A DNA stretch of 64,000 nt from JANQPX01 sp050633905 (lineage in GTDB: Bacteria > Pseudomonadota > Alphaproteobacteria > Geminicoccales > Geminicoccaceae). A program made the translations under genes and the position numbers. The notes beneath the pieces were generated by a model. The model was not told the origin of the DNA. It saw nothing but the letters and a program-made list of their open reading frames with translations, and made no database searches. The DNA is taken from contig JBOEHJ010000033.1 of NCBI GenBank assembly GCA_050633905.1, positions 61,544-125,543 on the forward strand. Direction: 5' to 3'. Positions 1 to 8,206 of this stretch are shown piece after piece; the first letter of the stretch is position 1, and each line of letters starts with the position of its first letter.

Positions 1-28
1 TGCCAAGATGGGTTCATTGAACGAAAAA

Positions 29-49
29 CAGCGGCCCGATGGGCCGCTG
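29..49 (-). terminator. Rho-independent terminator after the phasin gene
   Basis: A perfect 9-bp stem (29-37 with 41-49) encloses a 3-base loop. On the minus strand the stem is followed by a run of five T (A run at 24-28 on the plus strand). It lies about 50 bases past the phasin stop, so it should end that transcript. Confidence 0.85.
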
Positions 50-100
50 TCTTCGAACGTGAGACGCTGCAGAGGCTTGGAGCCTCTGATCGCCTGTCAT

Positions 101-496
101 TCAGCCGATTTTGCCGAAAGCCTTCATGTCGTCAACATTCGCCATAAAAGCCTTGGTGAGCACGGAAGCGGCTTCACTTTGGGCCTTCATCGCAATGTCG
201 GCGATTTCCTTGCTGTTGGCGACAGCGCTTTCATAAGCGGACTTCGCCTTGTTCATCTGATCAGCAGGCACGAACTCGCCGGGTTTCATCGAGAAGGCGC
301 TCTGGCTAGCAGCCATCCATTGATCGACCGAACCTTGAACGATCTCGCTCTGGCGCTGGGCAAGAGCCTTGGCACCATCGACAACAATCTGGCTCGCATT
401 CGCGAAAGCATCGATATTACGCTGTTGTGCGGCCAAAACTTTGTCGGCATCAACAGTTTGAAACGGCGCATTCTTGGCAGTGGTCTTCGCGGACAT
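101..496 (-). CDS. Phasin family protein
   Basis: A 131-residue protein of the phasin_2 type, which coats polyhydroxyalkanoate granules in the cytoplasm. It has no signal peptide or membrane segment. It is an Ala/Lys/Gln-rich amphipathic helical protein with family-like stretches such as QRQSEIVQGSVDQW and KEIADIAMKAQSEA. The ATG at 496 is chosen because a GGAGAG ribosome binding site lies just upstream; an in-frame ATG 17 codons earlier lacks one and adds an unlikely Cys/Arg-rich head. It is a single gene ending in a strong terminator. Two CTGC-N3-GCA motifs upstream may bind the PHA regulator PhaR. No synthase or depolymerase gene is nearby. The family call is fairly firm; a role in PHA storage is inferred from the family. 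Confidence 0.88.
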   Translation of the reverse strand: MSAKTTAKNAPFQTVDADKVLAAQQRNIDAFANASQIVVDGAKALAQRQSEIVQGSVDQWMAASQSAFSMKPGEFVPADQMNKAKSAYESAVANSKEIADIAMKAQSEAASVLTKAFMANVDDMKAFGKIG

Positions 497-520
497 CGTT
501 TTCTCTCTCCTACAGAAATG

Positions 521-587
521 CTGCAACGCACAATTTCTATATAGCAATCCCCTTTCATCGCTTCAAGAGTTTTTTTGTGCAGTGCAG
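521..587 (-). promoter_or_regulatory. Candidate PhaR-type sites upstream of phasin
   Basis: Two similar elements, CTGCAACGCAC at 521-531 and, on the minus strand, CTGCACTGCAC at 577-587, lie in the phasin leader. PhaR repressors of alphaproteobacteria are reported to bind CTGC-N3-GCAG-like sequences at phasin promoters. Both copies here end in C rather than G, so this is an inference from resemblance only. Confidence 0.35.
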
Positions 588-765
588 CAAAAAATCTAAA
601 ACGATCCAACGAGCCGTTCTTATGAGATTAATGTATTGAATTATAACATGAAAATAAATCTTGCTAAATTATCATTGTTGTTGATGATAAAACTTTCAAG
701 TTTTTCCGGATCTGACATACTCGCCCTTAACGACAGATACCGTTAGATCCTGCCCTGGAGGCGCT

Positions 766-2304
766 GTGTCGCAAGACGATAGATCCAATGCTCAGATTGT
801 CCTGCAAAGCAAGTTGTTTGCACGTCTTCCCGCGGGTCTTTTGATTAACCTGATTTGCGCCTCGGGAACGGTGGCTGCGTTCTGGTCCTTCATTGCTCCA
901 TCGACATTGCTGATCTGGTTTGGATTGATGTTGGCGTCGCTCTGGTTTCGCATCGCCGGCTACCGCCAATTTCAGCGACAGCACCAGACCCCTGACAACC
1001 TAGCCAGATCAAAACGCCGGTTTACCATCGGTGTCGCCATGACCGGTTTGACCTGGGGGCTCGCTGCCGTTCTCTTCTATTCACCTAGCTCGATCGTCGC
1101 CCAAACCTTTTTACCCTTCATCCTAACAGGCATGGTCGGTGGCTCACTTGTGGTACTGACCGGCAATCTCACGGCGTTCACCATCTTCATCCTTTGCATA
1201 GCAATACCTTTTGCATTTCGCCTAAGCATCGTCGGCGATTTCACACATCTGCTGATGACGGCCATGCTCATGGTCTATGTGGTCGGGTTGATCGCTCTTG
1301 GCCGTTCGACGACCCAGGCGATGACCGCCTCGATCAATCTCATTGCGGTCAATGATCAGCTGATCAGGCAGCTCCGGGAAAAGTCGTCGCAACTTCAGGC
1401 AACCTTCGACCATGTCAATCAAGGTGTTACCGTCTTCGATCATATGAACCGGCTGATCACCTGGAACCCACGGCATCGAGAGCTCCATGGTTATCCCATT
1501 CATCTCTATCGTCCGGGCACGCATATCCGCGAGTTTCTCGAACAAGATCTGAATAGGATGGATAAGCTAGCGGGCGGTTCTCTTGATTCTAAAGCGTTGG
1601 CGGAGCCCTTAGCACCGGTGAAGTTCCAACAGAGCAGCGCCGATGGCCGAACATTGGCTGTTGAGCGCAGCGACATGCCGGGCGGCGGTTTCGTCAGCAC
1701 ATCGACCGATATAACCGAGCATAAGCAGGTCGAAGCGCGTATGTTGCATCTCGCTCAACATGACCCCCTCACCGATTTGCCCAACCGCTTGCTTTTTCAG
1801 GACCGGCTACAGCAGGCGATGGCGCGTTCGGCGCGAACAGGCAGCCCCCTTGCAGTCATCGTTATTGATCTCGACAAATTCAAGGAGATCAACGATAGAG
1901 CCGGACACCGGGTCGGCGATCTTGTCTTGAAGGCCTTGGCGAGGCGGTTGCGGACCGGCCTTCGCGACACCGACACCGTTGCCCGTTTTGGCGGTGACGA
2001 GTTTGCCATCGTGTTGCCAGATCTCACATCGGTTGCCGCTGCCGTGCGCATTGCCGAGAAGATGCAAAGCCGCATCGAAACGCCGCTCAAGCTCGATGAC
2101 GATTATATAGACTTACGTGCCAGCTTCGGCATCGCGATTTATCCAGCCAACGCCACCGATGCCGAGAGCCTGCTTCAATATGCCGATCTTGCAATGTACG
2201 AGGCCAAGAGTGCCGGTGGCGGCCTTCGCTTGGCGCGAGCTTCGAGCGACTTGTCTCCTGACGATAATGCACTCAGAACCAAAGCTAGTCGAGCAGTCTG
2301 CTAA
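766..2304 (+). CDS. Membrane-anchored PAS-GGDEF diguanylate cyclase
   Basis: A 512-residue protein that should make cyclic di-GMP from two GTP at the inner membrane. Residues about 18-190 hold five or six hydrophobic segments forming an integral membrane sensor. A PAS_7-like domain follows at about 205-320 (QATFDHVNQGVTVFDHMNR), then the GGDEF domain. The active-site motif GGDEF is intact at 409-413. An RxxD product-inhibition site (RDTD, 400-403) lies exactly five residues before it, so the enzyme is probably active and feedback-inhibited. There is no EAL domain. The start is a GTG with GGAG upstream. It stands alone, and the signal sensed by the membrane part is unknown. The REC-EAL protein at 37981 could degrade its product. 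Confidence 0.93.
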   Translation: MSQDDRSNAQIVLQSKLFARLPAGLLINLICASGTVAAFWSFIAPSTLLIWFGLMLASLWFRIAGYRQFQRQHQTPDNLARSKRRFTIGVAMTGLTWGLAAVLFYSPSSIVAQTFLPFILTGMVGGSLVVLTGNLTAFTIFILCIAIPFAFRLSIVGDFTHLLMTAMLMVYVVGLIALGRSTTQAMTASINLIAVNDQLIRQLREKSSQLQATFDHVNQGVTVFDHMNRLITWNPRHRELHGYPIHLYRPGTHIREFLEQDLNRMDKLAGGSLDSKALAEPLAPVKFQQSSADGRTLAVERSDMPGGGFVSTSTDITEHKQVEARMLHLAQHDPLTDLPNRLLFQDRLQQAMARSARTGSPLAVIVIDLDKFKEINDRAGHRVGDLVLKALARRLRTGLRDTDTVARFGGDEFAIVLPDLTSVAAAVRIAEKMQSRIETPLKLDDDYIDLRASFGIAIYPANATDAESLLQYADLAMYEAKSAGGGLRLARASSDLSPDDNALRTKASRAVC

Positions 2305-2360
2305 CGACCGCAGGGCACAGGACGGGATACTTCCAGATCATCAGATAGTATCCAGGCCCC

Positions 2361-3560
2361 CTAAGCAGGCCTGGTCATCGATTCGCTCTCCTTGGCTTGA
2401 TAATGTCTTAGCCAGAGAATGGCAATTATCATCAAGAAGACGGGCAGAATCATGCTGGTACTCACCGCCTCCCATCCGATCAAATGATGCAGGACACCTG
2501 ATGACAGGGAGGCCAAGGCTGCTACCGCGAAGGTCAAAAGATCATTCAAGGCTTGAACCTTGGCTTTCTCGGCAGGTGCATAAGTCGTCGTCAGTAACGT
2601 GGTGCCGCCGATGAACATGAAATTCCAACCGATACCCAGCAAGAACAGCGCCAGCCAGAATTGCGCGATCTCGACACCTGAAAGGGCGATGCCGAGACAG
2701 GCGATGATGAGCATCGCACCTGATGTCATGATATTGAGCGTGCCAAAACGACTGATCAGATGGCCGGTGAAGAAACTCGGCGCAAACATGCCGAGCACAT
2801 GCCATTGGATCACGAAGGCAGTGTCATTGAAGTCGTGGCCGCAAAAAGCCATCGCTAGCGGCGTCGCGGTCATGACCAGCACCATCGCACCTTGAGCGAT
2901 CGCCGCTCCACCGAGGGCGACCAAGAATGCCGGTTGTTTGACGATCACGCCTAAAGGCCGTTCCGTTCCGCTGCGCTCGGCCTCATCTGGCGGCGGGATG
3001 GTGACAAAAGCGAGGACCAGGAGCGTTACGGCGCCTAAAATGGCGATGGCGATAAAGCAGCCCGCGAACAGGGCCGGAGCCAAGAGTTCAGAGGTCGCTT
3101 TTGCTAGTTCCGGCCCGGCGATCGCCGCGACCACGCCGCCTGCAAGCACATAGGAGATCGCGCGCGGGCGAAAAGCCGGTTCTGCTACATCGGCAGCAGC
3201 AAACCGGTAATACATGCCAAAGCCCATGAAAACGCCGTAGAAAATGCTGGCAAAACAGAACAGCCATAGCGAACCAAAGAGAATGGCGATGCAGCCTGCT
3301 ATACCGGCCACAACGGCGAAACAGGCACCGACGGAGAAACCGGCCTGCCTTCCGATGCGCTTCATGAGAAACGATGCCGGCAGGGCCGTCGCCATAATGG
3401 CCAGGAACTGGAGAAACAGCGGCATTGTCGCCAAGCCCTCGGGCGCCAGGATTTGCCCCGCCAGTGCCGAGGTGGTGATGACAACCGCATTGCCAGTTGC
3501 CAACAGAGCCTGACAGACCGCGAGCAGGACGACATTTCGCTTGGTAGTCGACAACATCAT
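2361..3560 (-). CDS. MFS transporter
   Basis: A 399-residue polytopic membrane protein with about 12 hydrophobic helices and a central cytoplasmic loop rich in charged residues (about 200-212, PPPDEAERSGTERP). The loop after the second helix, MKRIGRQAGFS, matches the MFS motif A position. The layout is that of a 12-helix drug or metabolite efflux permease, but the substrate cannot be read from sequence. The ATG start has GAGG upstream. It is a single gene. A short palindrome (3596-3608) upstream of its start recurs upstream of the TauE/SafE gene at 35395. Confidence 0.88.
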   Translation of the reverse strand: MMLSTTKRNVVLLAVCQALLATGNAVVITTSALAGQILAPEGLATMPLFLQFLAIMATALPASFLMKRIGRQAGFSVGACFAVVAGIAGCIAILFGSLWLFCFASIFYGVFMGFGMYYRFAAADVAEPAFRPRAISYVLAGGVVAAIAGPELAKATSELLAPALFAGCFIAIAILGAVTLLVLAFVTIPPPDEAERSGTERPLGVIVKQPAFLVALGGAAIAQGAMVLVMTATPLAMAFCGHDFNDTAFVIQWHVLGMFAPSFFTGHLISRFGTLNIMTSGAMLIIACLGIALSGVEIAQFWLALFLLGIGWNFMFIGGTTLLTTTYAPAEKAKVQALNDLLTFAVAALASLSSGVLHHLIGWEAVSTSMILPVFLMIIAILWLRHYQAKESESMTRPA

Positions 3561-3595
3561 CTAACCTCGATAACGCTTGCCATGCCCCTTGCCTA

Positions 3596-3608
3596 GTGGA
3601 ATGTCCAC
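3596..3608 (-). promoter_or_regulatory. Palindrome GTGGA-CAT-TCCAC upstream of MFS gene
   Basis: A perfect 5-bp inverted repeat with a 3-base spacer, 36 bases upstream of the MFS start. The surrounding sequence TGTGGACATTCCACTAGG recurs with one mismatch at 35411-35423 before another transporter gene. It may be a shared operator or promoter element. Confidence 0.4.
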
Positions 3609-3648
3609 AGCATGAAGTTGCCTGAGCAAAGCACTAACTAACTTTTGA

Positions 3649-3720
3649 TCCGTTCCGGCCCTCTTCCCCCNNNNNNNNNNNNNNNNNNNNNNNNNNNNGG
3701 GGGAAGAGGGCCGGAACGGA
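3649..3720. repeat. Perfect 22-bp inverted repeat flanking an assembly gap
   Basis: Bases 3649-3670 are the exact reverse complement of 3699-3720, and 28 Ns lie between them. Just outside the arms the flanks also resemble each other in inverted orientation (AAAAGT cores on both sides, with small indels). The arrangement fits either the two terminal inverted repeats of a collapsed insertion sequence or a long hairpin that stopped sequencing. The true length of the gap is unknown. Confidence 0.7.
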
Positions 3721-3830
3721 AATCACCAAAAGTCTTGACCAATGGCGCCCAGCCTCGTAGGTATGCGCGGTTGTCGGCGTCGATCAGCGACGGCGCGACG
3801 GTTTTCTATTGTCTTTCGAGGAAATCGACC

Positions 3831-4127
3831 ATGGCACGACGGTGTGCCCTTACGGGCAAGGGCGTTCTTACTGGCAACAATGTCAGCCACGCCAATAATC
3901 GAACCAGGCGGCGCTATTTGCCCAATCTGCATAACCAGAGCTTTTACAGCGAGGCGCTGAACGAGACGATCAGGCTTCGCGTCACCACTCACGCGTTGCG
4001 CACCGTGGAAAAGCGTGGCGGTTTGGATGAGTTCCTGTTGAAGGCTAGGAACACGACGTTGAGTTCCGATCTTCGCCGTTTGAAGCAGCGGATCGTCCTG
4101 GTACGCTCCGACGCTGCCGCTGCGTAA
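3831..4127 (+). CDS. rpmB: 50S ribosomal protein L28
   Basis: A 98-residue ribosomal large-subunit protein. The N-terminus MARRCALTGKGVLTGNNVSH and the basic segment NRTRRRYLPNLHNQ are hallmarks of L28, and the length matches alphaproteobacterial members. The start is the ATG with GAGG at 3818-3821; the reading frame stays open further upstream through the N run, but that stretch is not L28-like. The gene is monocistronic and converges on the esterase-like gene. Its promoter region contains the gap and inverted repeat at 3649-3720. Confidence 0.97.
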   Translation: MARRCALTGKGVLTGNNVSHANNRTRRRYLPNLHNQSFYSEALNETIRLRVTTHALRTVEKRGGLDEFLLKARNTTLSSDLRRLKQRIVLVRSDAAAA

Positions 4128-4159
4128 CCAGCCAGCTTCCTAACCGTTCTCGACGCCCG

Positions 4160-5146
4160 TCAGTTGGTGGGCGTGGATGCCTTTGGCAGTGATAGCTGAA
4201 GCAATACGGTTTCTTGAAGAAAGCTGAAATTGTCGTCGGCGATCAGATAAAGGAGCGTCCGTCCGTCGGGCGCTTTTTTTGCGACCAATCCTTCAAAATT
4301 CTCACCGAGATCTCCCCATTGAAAGGCAGCGAGCAAACGACCTTCCATATGGCTGCCTGGCTGGACTTGATTGGTTGGGATCGCCTTGATCTTGCTTTGG
4401 AAGCCTCCGAGTAGCGAAAAGCGGCGCTCGACCACATAGAGCCAATCATCGAGCCGGTCGCCCCCGGTCGGCGCGAAACCCGACGCCGGCACGTAAACGA
4501 GATCCTCGATCTTATTCTCGCCAATCAGCCAGGCGGATAGCCCAACACCTCCCCAAGCTCCAACCCGCTCGGCAATCGCGAGAAGACGGCCATCCTCCAT
4601 GGTTGCCAAGGTTTCGATGCCTGAATTGCTGGGCACACCCAACCCGCCGGGGACTGGCAAGCGCCTCGGCTCGGCCTGAAGATCAGTTACGGGAAGACGC
4701 AAGAGTTGATGGCTGCCCTCATAGGCGATGGTCAGTTCCTGATCGACGCTACCGGAAAGCGCCTCCGCATCGGAGGTTCGTCGCCAGTCACGACCATCTG
4801 ATTGTCTGATGGTGGATATTGTCCACTGACCGACGCCCAGGAGTTGTCCATTGTCGTCATGGATAAGCTCGGCACGCCAAAGATGCCCTCGATCGCTGAC
4901 GGCCATCAGGTCACGCCTGTCCTCGCTTATCCAAAGCCCGGAGAGCCCGCCGAAATCCGGGTGAGATGAGCTAAGAACAAAGGCCGCTTCGACGACAACC
5001 TGTTGCTGGTCTAATCCGGTGCCCGGCGGGATCTTCTCTACTTTGGCGGTGACGATGACCGGCTCGAAACTCTTAGGGGTTTCCGCAGGCGTCTGGCAGC
5101 CGAAGCAGACGAGCGACAAGAACACGAAAAAGCCCGCAGGAACCAC
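4160..5146 (-). CDS. Esterase-like activity of phytase family lipoprotein
   Basis: About 328 residues with a short hydrophobic leader ending FLSLVCFGC, which looks like a lipoprotein signal with a non-ideal lipobox. The mature part resembles the phytase-like esterase family (PF13449): repeated beta segments such as LMAVSDRGHLWRAEL and LTIAYEGSHQLLRLP suggest a propeller fold in the periplasm. The frame stays open upstream into the BI-1 gene, but that extension reads as antisense-like Ser/Arg-rich sequence. I therefore place the start at the GTG directly before the leader. This GTG lies in the loop of the terminator at 5129-5158, so the start is uncertain. The substrate is unknown. Confidence 0.72.
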   Translation of the reverse strand: MVPAGFFVFLSLVCFGCQTPAETPKSFEPVIVTAKVEKIPPGTGLDQQQVVVEAAFVLSSSHPDFGGLSGLWISEDRRDLMAVSDRGHLWRAELIHDDNGQLLGVGQWTISTIRQSDGRDWRRTSDAEALSGSVDQELTIAYEGSHQLLRLPVTDLQAEPRRLPVPGGLGVPSNSGIETLATMEDGRLLAIAERVGAWGGVGLSAWLIGENKIEDLVYVPASGFAPTGGDRLDDWLYVVERRFSLLGGFQSKIKAIPTNQVQPGSHMEGRLLAAFQWGDLGENFEGLVAKKAPDGRTLLYLIADDNFSFLQETVLLQLSLPKASTPTN

Positions 5147-5158
5147 CCTGCGGGCTTT
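5129..5158 (-). terminator. Terminator after the Bax-inhibitor-1 gene
   Basis: A perfect 12-bp stem (5129-5140 with 5147-5158) with a 6-base loop and a T run on the minus strand. It lies 25 bases past the BI-1 stop codon. The loop contains the GTG that best serves as start of the next minus-strand gene, so read-through would be needed to express that gene from the same transcript. Confidence 0.85.
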
Positions 5159-5183
5159 GATCGCTAAGCTTGGCTGCAAATGT

Positions 5184-5891
5184 CTATTCTTCGAGGACGC
5201 CGAAGAGATAGAGAAGGTTCTGGAAGATAAGGATAAAGTCGAGATAGAGGTGCAAAGCCCCAGCAATCGCCTTCTTCGCCATAACATCCGAACCATCCAG
5301 CTCGTGATACATTTCCTTAATCTGCTGGGTGTCGTAGGCGGTGAGACCAAGCGCGATAAAGATAACGATCACACTGAGCGCGAACTGCAACGCGCTGCTG
5401 CCGATGAAGATATTCACAATGCTTGCAACGAACGCAGCCAGCAGACCGACGATCAGAAACGAGCCCCAGCCTGAAATGTCACGCTTGGTGGTATAACCGT
5501 ACAAGCTCATGGCGCCGAAGGTCCCCGCCGTCATGAAGAACACGCGGGCGATGCTAGCACCGGTGTAGAGCAGGAAAACATAAGAGAGCATCAGGCCGAA
5601 CACGGTAGCGAAGGCCCAAAACGTCAGCTGAGCAGCCGCCACACTCATCTGCGGGATACGCGGCGCGCCGAACCAAGCAATGCCAATCACAGCAGCGAAC
5701 AGCACCCACTTTAGTGGTGTTCCATGGATATAGGCCATCAATGTCGGCGACTGTGCCGCGACATAGGCGACGACGCCGGTCAACGCCAGACCGAGCCCCA
5801 TATAATTATAAACGGACAGCATGTAGCTGCGCAGACCTTCGTCGATCCTATCGACGGCGACCTGACCTTGAACAACGCGAGGATCAGCCAT
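5184..5891 (-). CDS. Bax inhibitor-1/YccA family membrane protein
   Basis: A 235-residue inner-membrane protein with seven hydrophobic helices, the usual size for TMBIM/YccA proteins. The core is typical: AYDTQQIKEMY and the C-terminal LYLDFILIFQNLLYLFG carry the family's acidic residues, which in related BsYetJ form a pH-sensing calcium-leak site. The start has GAGGGG upstream. The gene is followed by a strong terminator. Bacterial members are linked to FtsH regulation and calcium leak; the role here is not shown by context. Confidence 0.94.
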   Translation of the reverse strand: MADPRVVQGQVAVDRIDEGLRSYMLSVYNYMGLGLALTGVVAYVAAQSPTLMAYIHGTPLKWVLFAAVIGIAWFGAPRIPQMSVAAAQLTFWAFATVFGLMLSYVFLLYTGASIARVFFMTAGTFGAMSLYGYTTKRDISGWGSFLIVGLLAAFVASIVNIFIGSSALQFALSVIVIFIALGLTAYDTQQIKEMYHELDGSDVMAKKAIAGALHLYLDFILIFQNLLYLFGVLEE

Positions 5892-6007
5892 GGGGTTCCC
5901 CTCTTCCTCCTAAGTTAACATTACGAGCTTAACCAACAACACGGGCTTATGTCTCTAGCTCGAAGATATGGCATTTTGGCGCTTCACTTCAAGCGCCGCT
6001 CATCGGC

Positions 6008-7039
6008 TTACCAACGGTGGCGATCGCCGTTGTCGACGGTGACAACGTTTTGATGGTCGTCGTGCTCTTCATGTCCATCATCTTCTTGATGGTCATCATC
6101 GTCGTCGACCTGGTCCGCCCCGTCACCATCATAGGGTTCGGACGAATCGTCATCCCGGACCAGCCGGGCAGCCCCCGCCCTGAACGGCGTCGGGCCGGTC
6201 TTGACCTCGAAGACAACAGCATGATCCGGCTGGATATCATCGAAATTCAACCCCGATTCCAAAGCATTGGCGTGGAAGAAGTAGTCTTCATGGTCCTCTG
6301 CCGCGATAAATCCATATCCTCGATCGCCAATAATATTTTTCACCCGTCCCCGGAGCAGACGCCCCGACGACTCCTCATCCATCCGATCATCTGGCCGAGG
6401 CGTGCGAGTCCGATCACGCCAGCGATCGATCTTAGTGAGTAGATCATCCAACCAAATGATTTCAAAATCACGAACACGGGATGGATCAGCTGGATCGGCA
6501 AGCTCGGCAGCACAGGCGGAATCAACGCTTGCTAGCACTACTCGCTTGCCAAAACGCCGCACCTCCTGGAGCAACGGCTCAAAATCGCGATCCCCGAGTA
6601 CCATGATAGCGACATCCATCGCCCCCGGCATCGTCGCATAGCGCATGAGCGTGACGGCGAGTGCAACATCGACGCATTTTTCCCTAGGTGCGAAGCCGTC
6701 ATCGGCATCTCGATCCTGACGTCGCAAACGCCGTCCACGATAGTCGATGGGGAAAGTTTCGACCTCGTAGTTGTGATCTTCACGCAATCGAGCAAAAAAG
6801 GCCTTGCGGCGCTCGACCGAATTTTCATCGACGGGGTCATAATTTTCGGCGTAGCTACCGAAATAATGGCTCCGTACAATGTCGATCCGAAGCCCAGTCT
6901 GCCGGCCAATCTCCTCCGCCAGCACACCCGGGAGTCGCCCGAAATCCACCTGAAAGTCTGCTTTACCAGCAGCTTTGCCAAGCTCGGCCATGTTGGCATA
7001 GAGCCAACCGCCATCGATAAAGAGCATTGCCTTAATCAT
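6008..7039 (-). CDS. NYN domain nuclease fused to a cold-shock-like domain
   Basis: About 343 residues in three parts. Residues 1-200 form a LabA/DUF88-type NYN (PIN-like) domain: MLFIDGG near the N-terminus, CVDVALAVTLMRYA in the middle, and VLGDRDFEPLLQEVRRFGKRVVL supply the acidic metal-binding residues. Residues about 228-290 resemble a cold-shock domain, with RNP1-like GYGFIAAED and RNP2-like DYFFHANAL. The last 45 residues are strongly acidic and His-rich. The likely role is an RNA-binding ribonuclease, with the CSD delivering RNA. The ATG at 7039 is preferred over a TTG one codon earlier. It is a single gene with an AT-rich upstream region. Confidence 0.88.
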   Translation of the reverse strand: MIKAMLFIDGGWLYANMAELGKAAGKADFQVDFGRLPGVLAEEIGRQTGLRIDIVRSHYFGSYAENYDPVDENSVERRKAFFARLREDHNYEVETFPIDYRGRRLRRQDRDADDGFAPREKCVDVALAVTLMRYATMPGAMDVAIMVLGDRDFEPLLQEVRRFGKRVVLASVDSACAAELADPADPSRVRDFEIIWLDDLLTKIDRWRDRTRTPRPDDRMDEESSGRLLRGRVKNIIGDRGYGFIAAEDHEDYFFHANALESGLNFDDIQPDHAVVFEVKTGPTPFRAGAARLVRDDDSSEPYDGDGADQVDDDDDHQEDDGHEEHDDHQNVVTVDNGDRHRW

Positions 7040-7342
7040 CAAACCAGTGCCTCAGCCCTGCATAACAAGTCAAAATACCTACTGCCTCCGAATAAGGCGA
7101 TGTCTCAATAAGGCATGGAGCTAGTCGACAACCTGTCGTGACTTTCGATGTCGTTCATCCTGACGGTTAGCCATCAACGAATAAGCAGCAAAGTTTTAGA
7201 CGAGTATTATAACGCATTATAGCGTTATACATAGATTATTTTTGCGAATTTCTCCAAATAACATAGGAAAATTGGTTTTTGAATGAGCCTTAGCCCATGT
7301 CAATGATGTCATCATTCAAATACTCTAATGTTTGTGACAATT
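7040..7342. promoter_or_regulatory. AT-rich intergenic region with a 22-bp palindrome
   Basis: No gene is seen. The region lies upstream of the NYN-CSD gene and downstream of ccdA. It contains a perfect 8-bp inverted repeat at 7208-7215 and 7222-7229 (TATAACGC and its complement, 6-base spacer), about 170 bases before the NYN-CSD start. This is a candidate operator. Confidence 0.4.
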
Positions 7343-8077
7343 TCAGCCGATGCGTGACAGTGCTGGGAAGGTTTCGATCAGCCAAAAGGCGATGATCTCA
7401 AGCTGCCCGGTGACCATTAAGATACCCATGACGATCAACAGACTTCCGGCCATCTGCTGTAAACGCCGCCCGGCACTGCCGAGCGAGCGAAGCCGTTTTA
7501 ACAGGGTTCCTGTAAAAATCGCCGCCAGCAGAAAAGGCACACCAAGACCAATCGAGTAAATCGCCAGCAAAAGTGCCCCTTTGGAGACATCGGCCGTGCT
7601 GGCGCTCAGGGTCAAGATCGCACCTAGAACCGGACCGATGCATGGTGTCCAACCAAAAGCAAAGGCGATACCGAGCAGGAAAGCGCTCATCCCACGCCCA
7701 CCCGGGACGTCCAGATGAAAACGCGCCTCGCTGTTCATCAGGTTGAACGGCGTGAATCCCAGCATATGCAGGCCAAAGAGTGTGACGACGATGCCCGCGA
7801 CAATGCCCAGCTCATATTTGTAGGTCAGTAGGAAACTGCCGAGATACGTCGCACTTGCGCCAAGAGACACGAAGACAACGCTGAAACCGGCAACGAAGGT
7901 TGCTGCAAGCAGCATCGTCGGCAAGCGTGGGGCTTGCCCATCGCGCATATCCTCGAGCGAAGAGCCGGCTACAAAGGACACATAGCCGGGCACGAGCGGC
8001 AGGACACAAGGCGACAGAAACGAAATGATACCAGCGGCAAATGCCGTGGCAGCACCAATCAAGGAGAGGTCAAGCAT
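7343..8077 (-). CDS. ccdA: CcdA-type cytochrome c biogenesis protein
   Basis: A 244-residue inner-membrane protein with six predicted helices that passes electrons from cytoplasmic thioredoxin to periplasmic thiol proteins. The two redox cysteines are present: SPCVLPLVPGY (Cys24) in the first helix and TPCIGP (Cys146) in the fourth. The length is that of short CcdA rather than full DsbD. The start is set at the ATG before LDLSLIGAATAF; a longer frame would add 33 unlikely residues. No cytochrome c maturation genes are adjacent. The di-heme peroxidase at 52673 would need such a pathway. Confidence 0.93.
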   Translation of the reverse strand: MLDLSLIGAATAFAAGIISFLSPCVLPLVPGYVSFVAGSSLEDMRDGQAPRLPTMLLAATFVAGFSVVFVSLGASATYLGSFLLTYKYELGIVAGIVVTLFGLHMLGFTPFNLMNSEARFHLDVPGGRGMSAFLLGIAFAFGWTPCIGPVLGAILTLSASTADVSKGALLLAIYSIGLGVPFLLAAIFTGTLLKRLRSLGSAGRRLQQMAGSLLIVMGILMVTGQLEIIAFWLIETFPALSRIG

Positions 8078-8206
8078 GGCAAAAACATAATGTCGGTGCA
8101 CCCTTGCTACCAGTAGTAGAGCTGATAGTGACGGCCATTTGAACGAGCGTGAGGCCGCTGCACAGATGATGTGCACAAGAAAGGTGACTGTTTTTCGAGA
8201 TCATCA

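Noticed and set aside
8..544. Long plus-strand open frame across the phasin gene
   Set aside because: Antisense to a well-supported gene with ribosome binding site and terminator; the product has no recognisable family.
5147..5350. N-terminal extension of the phytase-like lipoprotein into the BI-1 gene
   Set aside because: The extension is antisense-like Ser/Arg-rich sequence in another frame of BI-1 and would bury the signal peptide.
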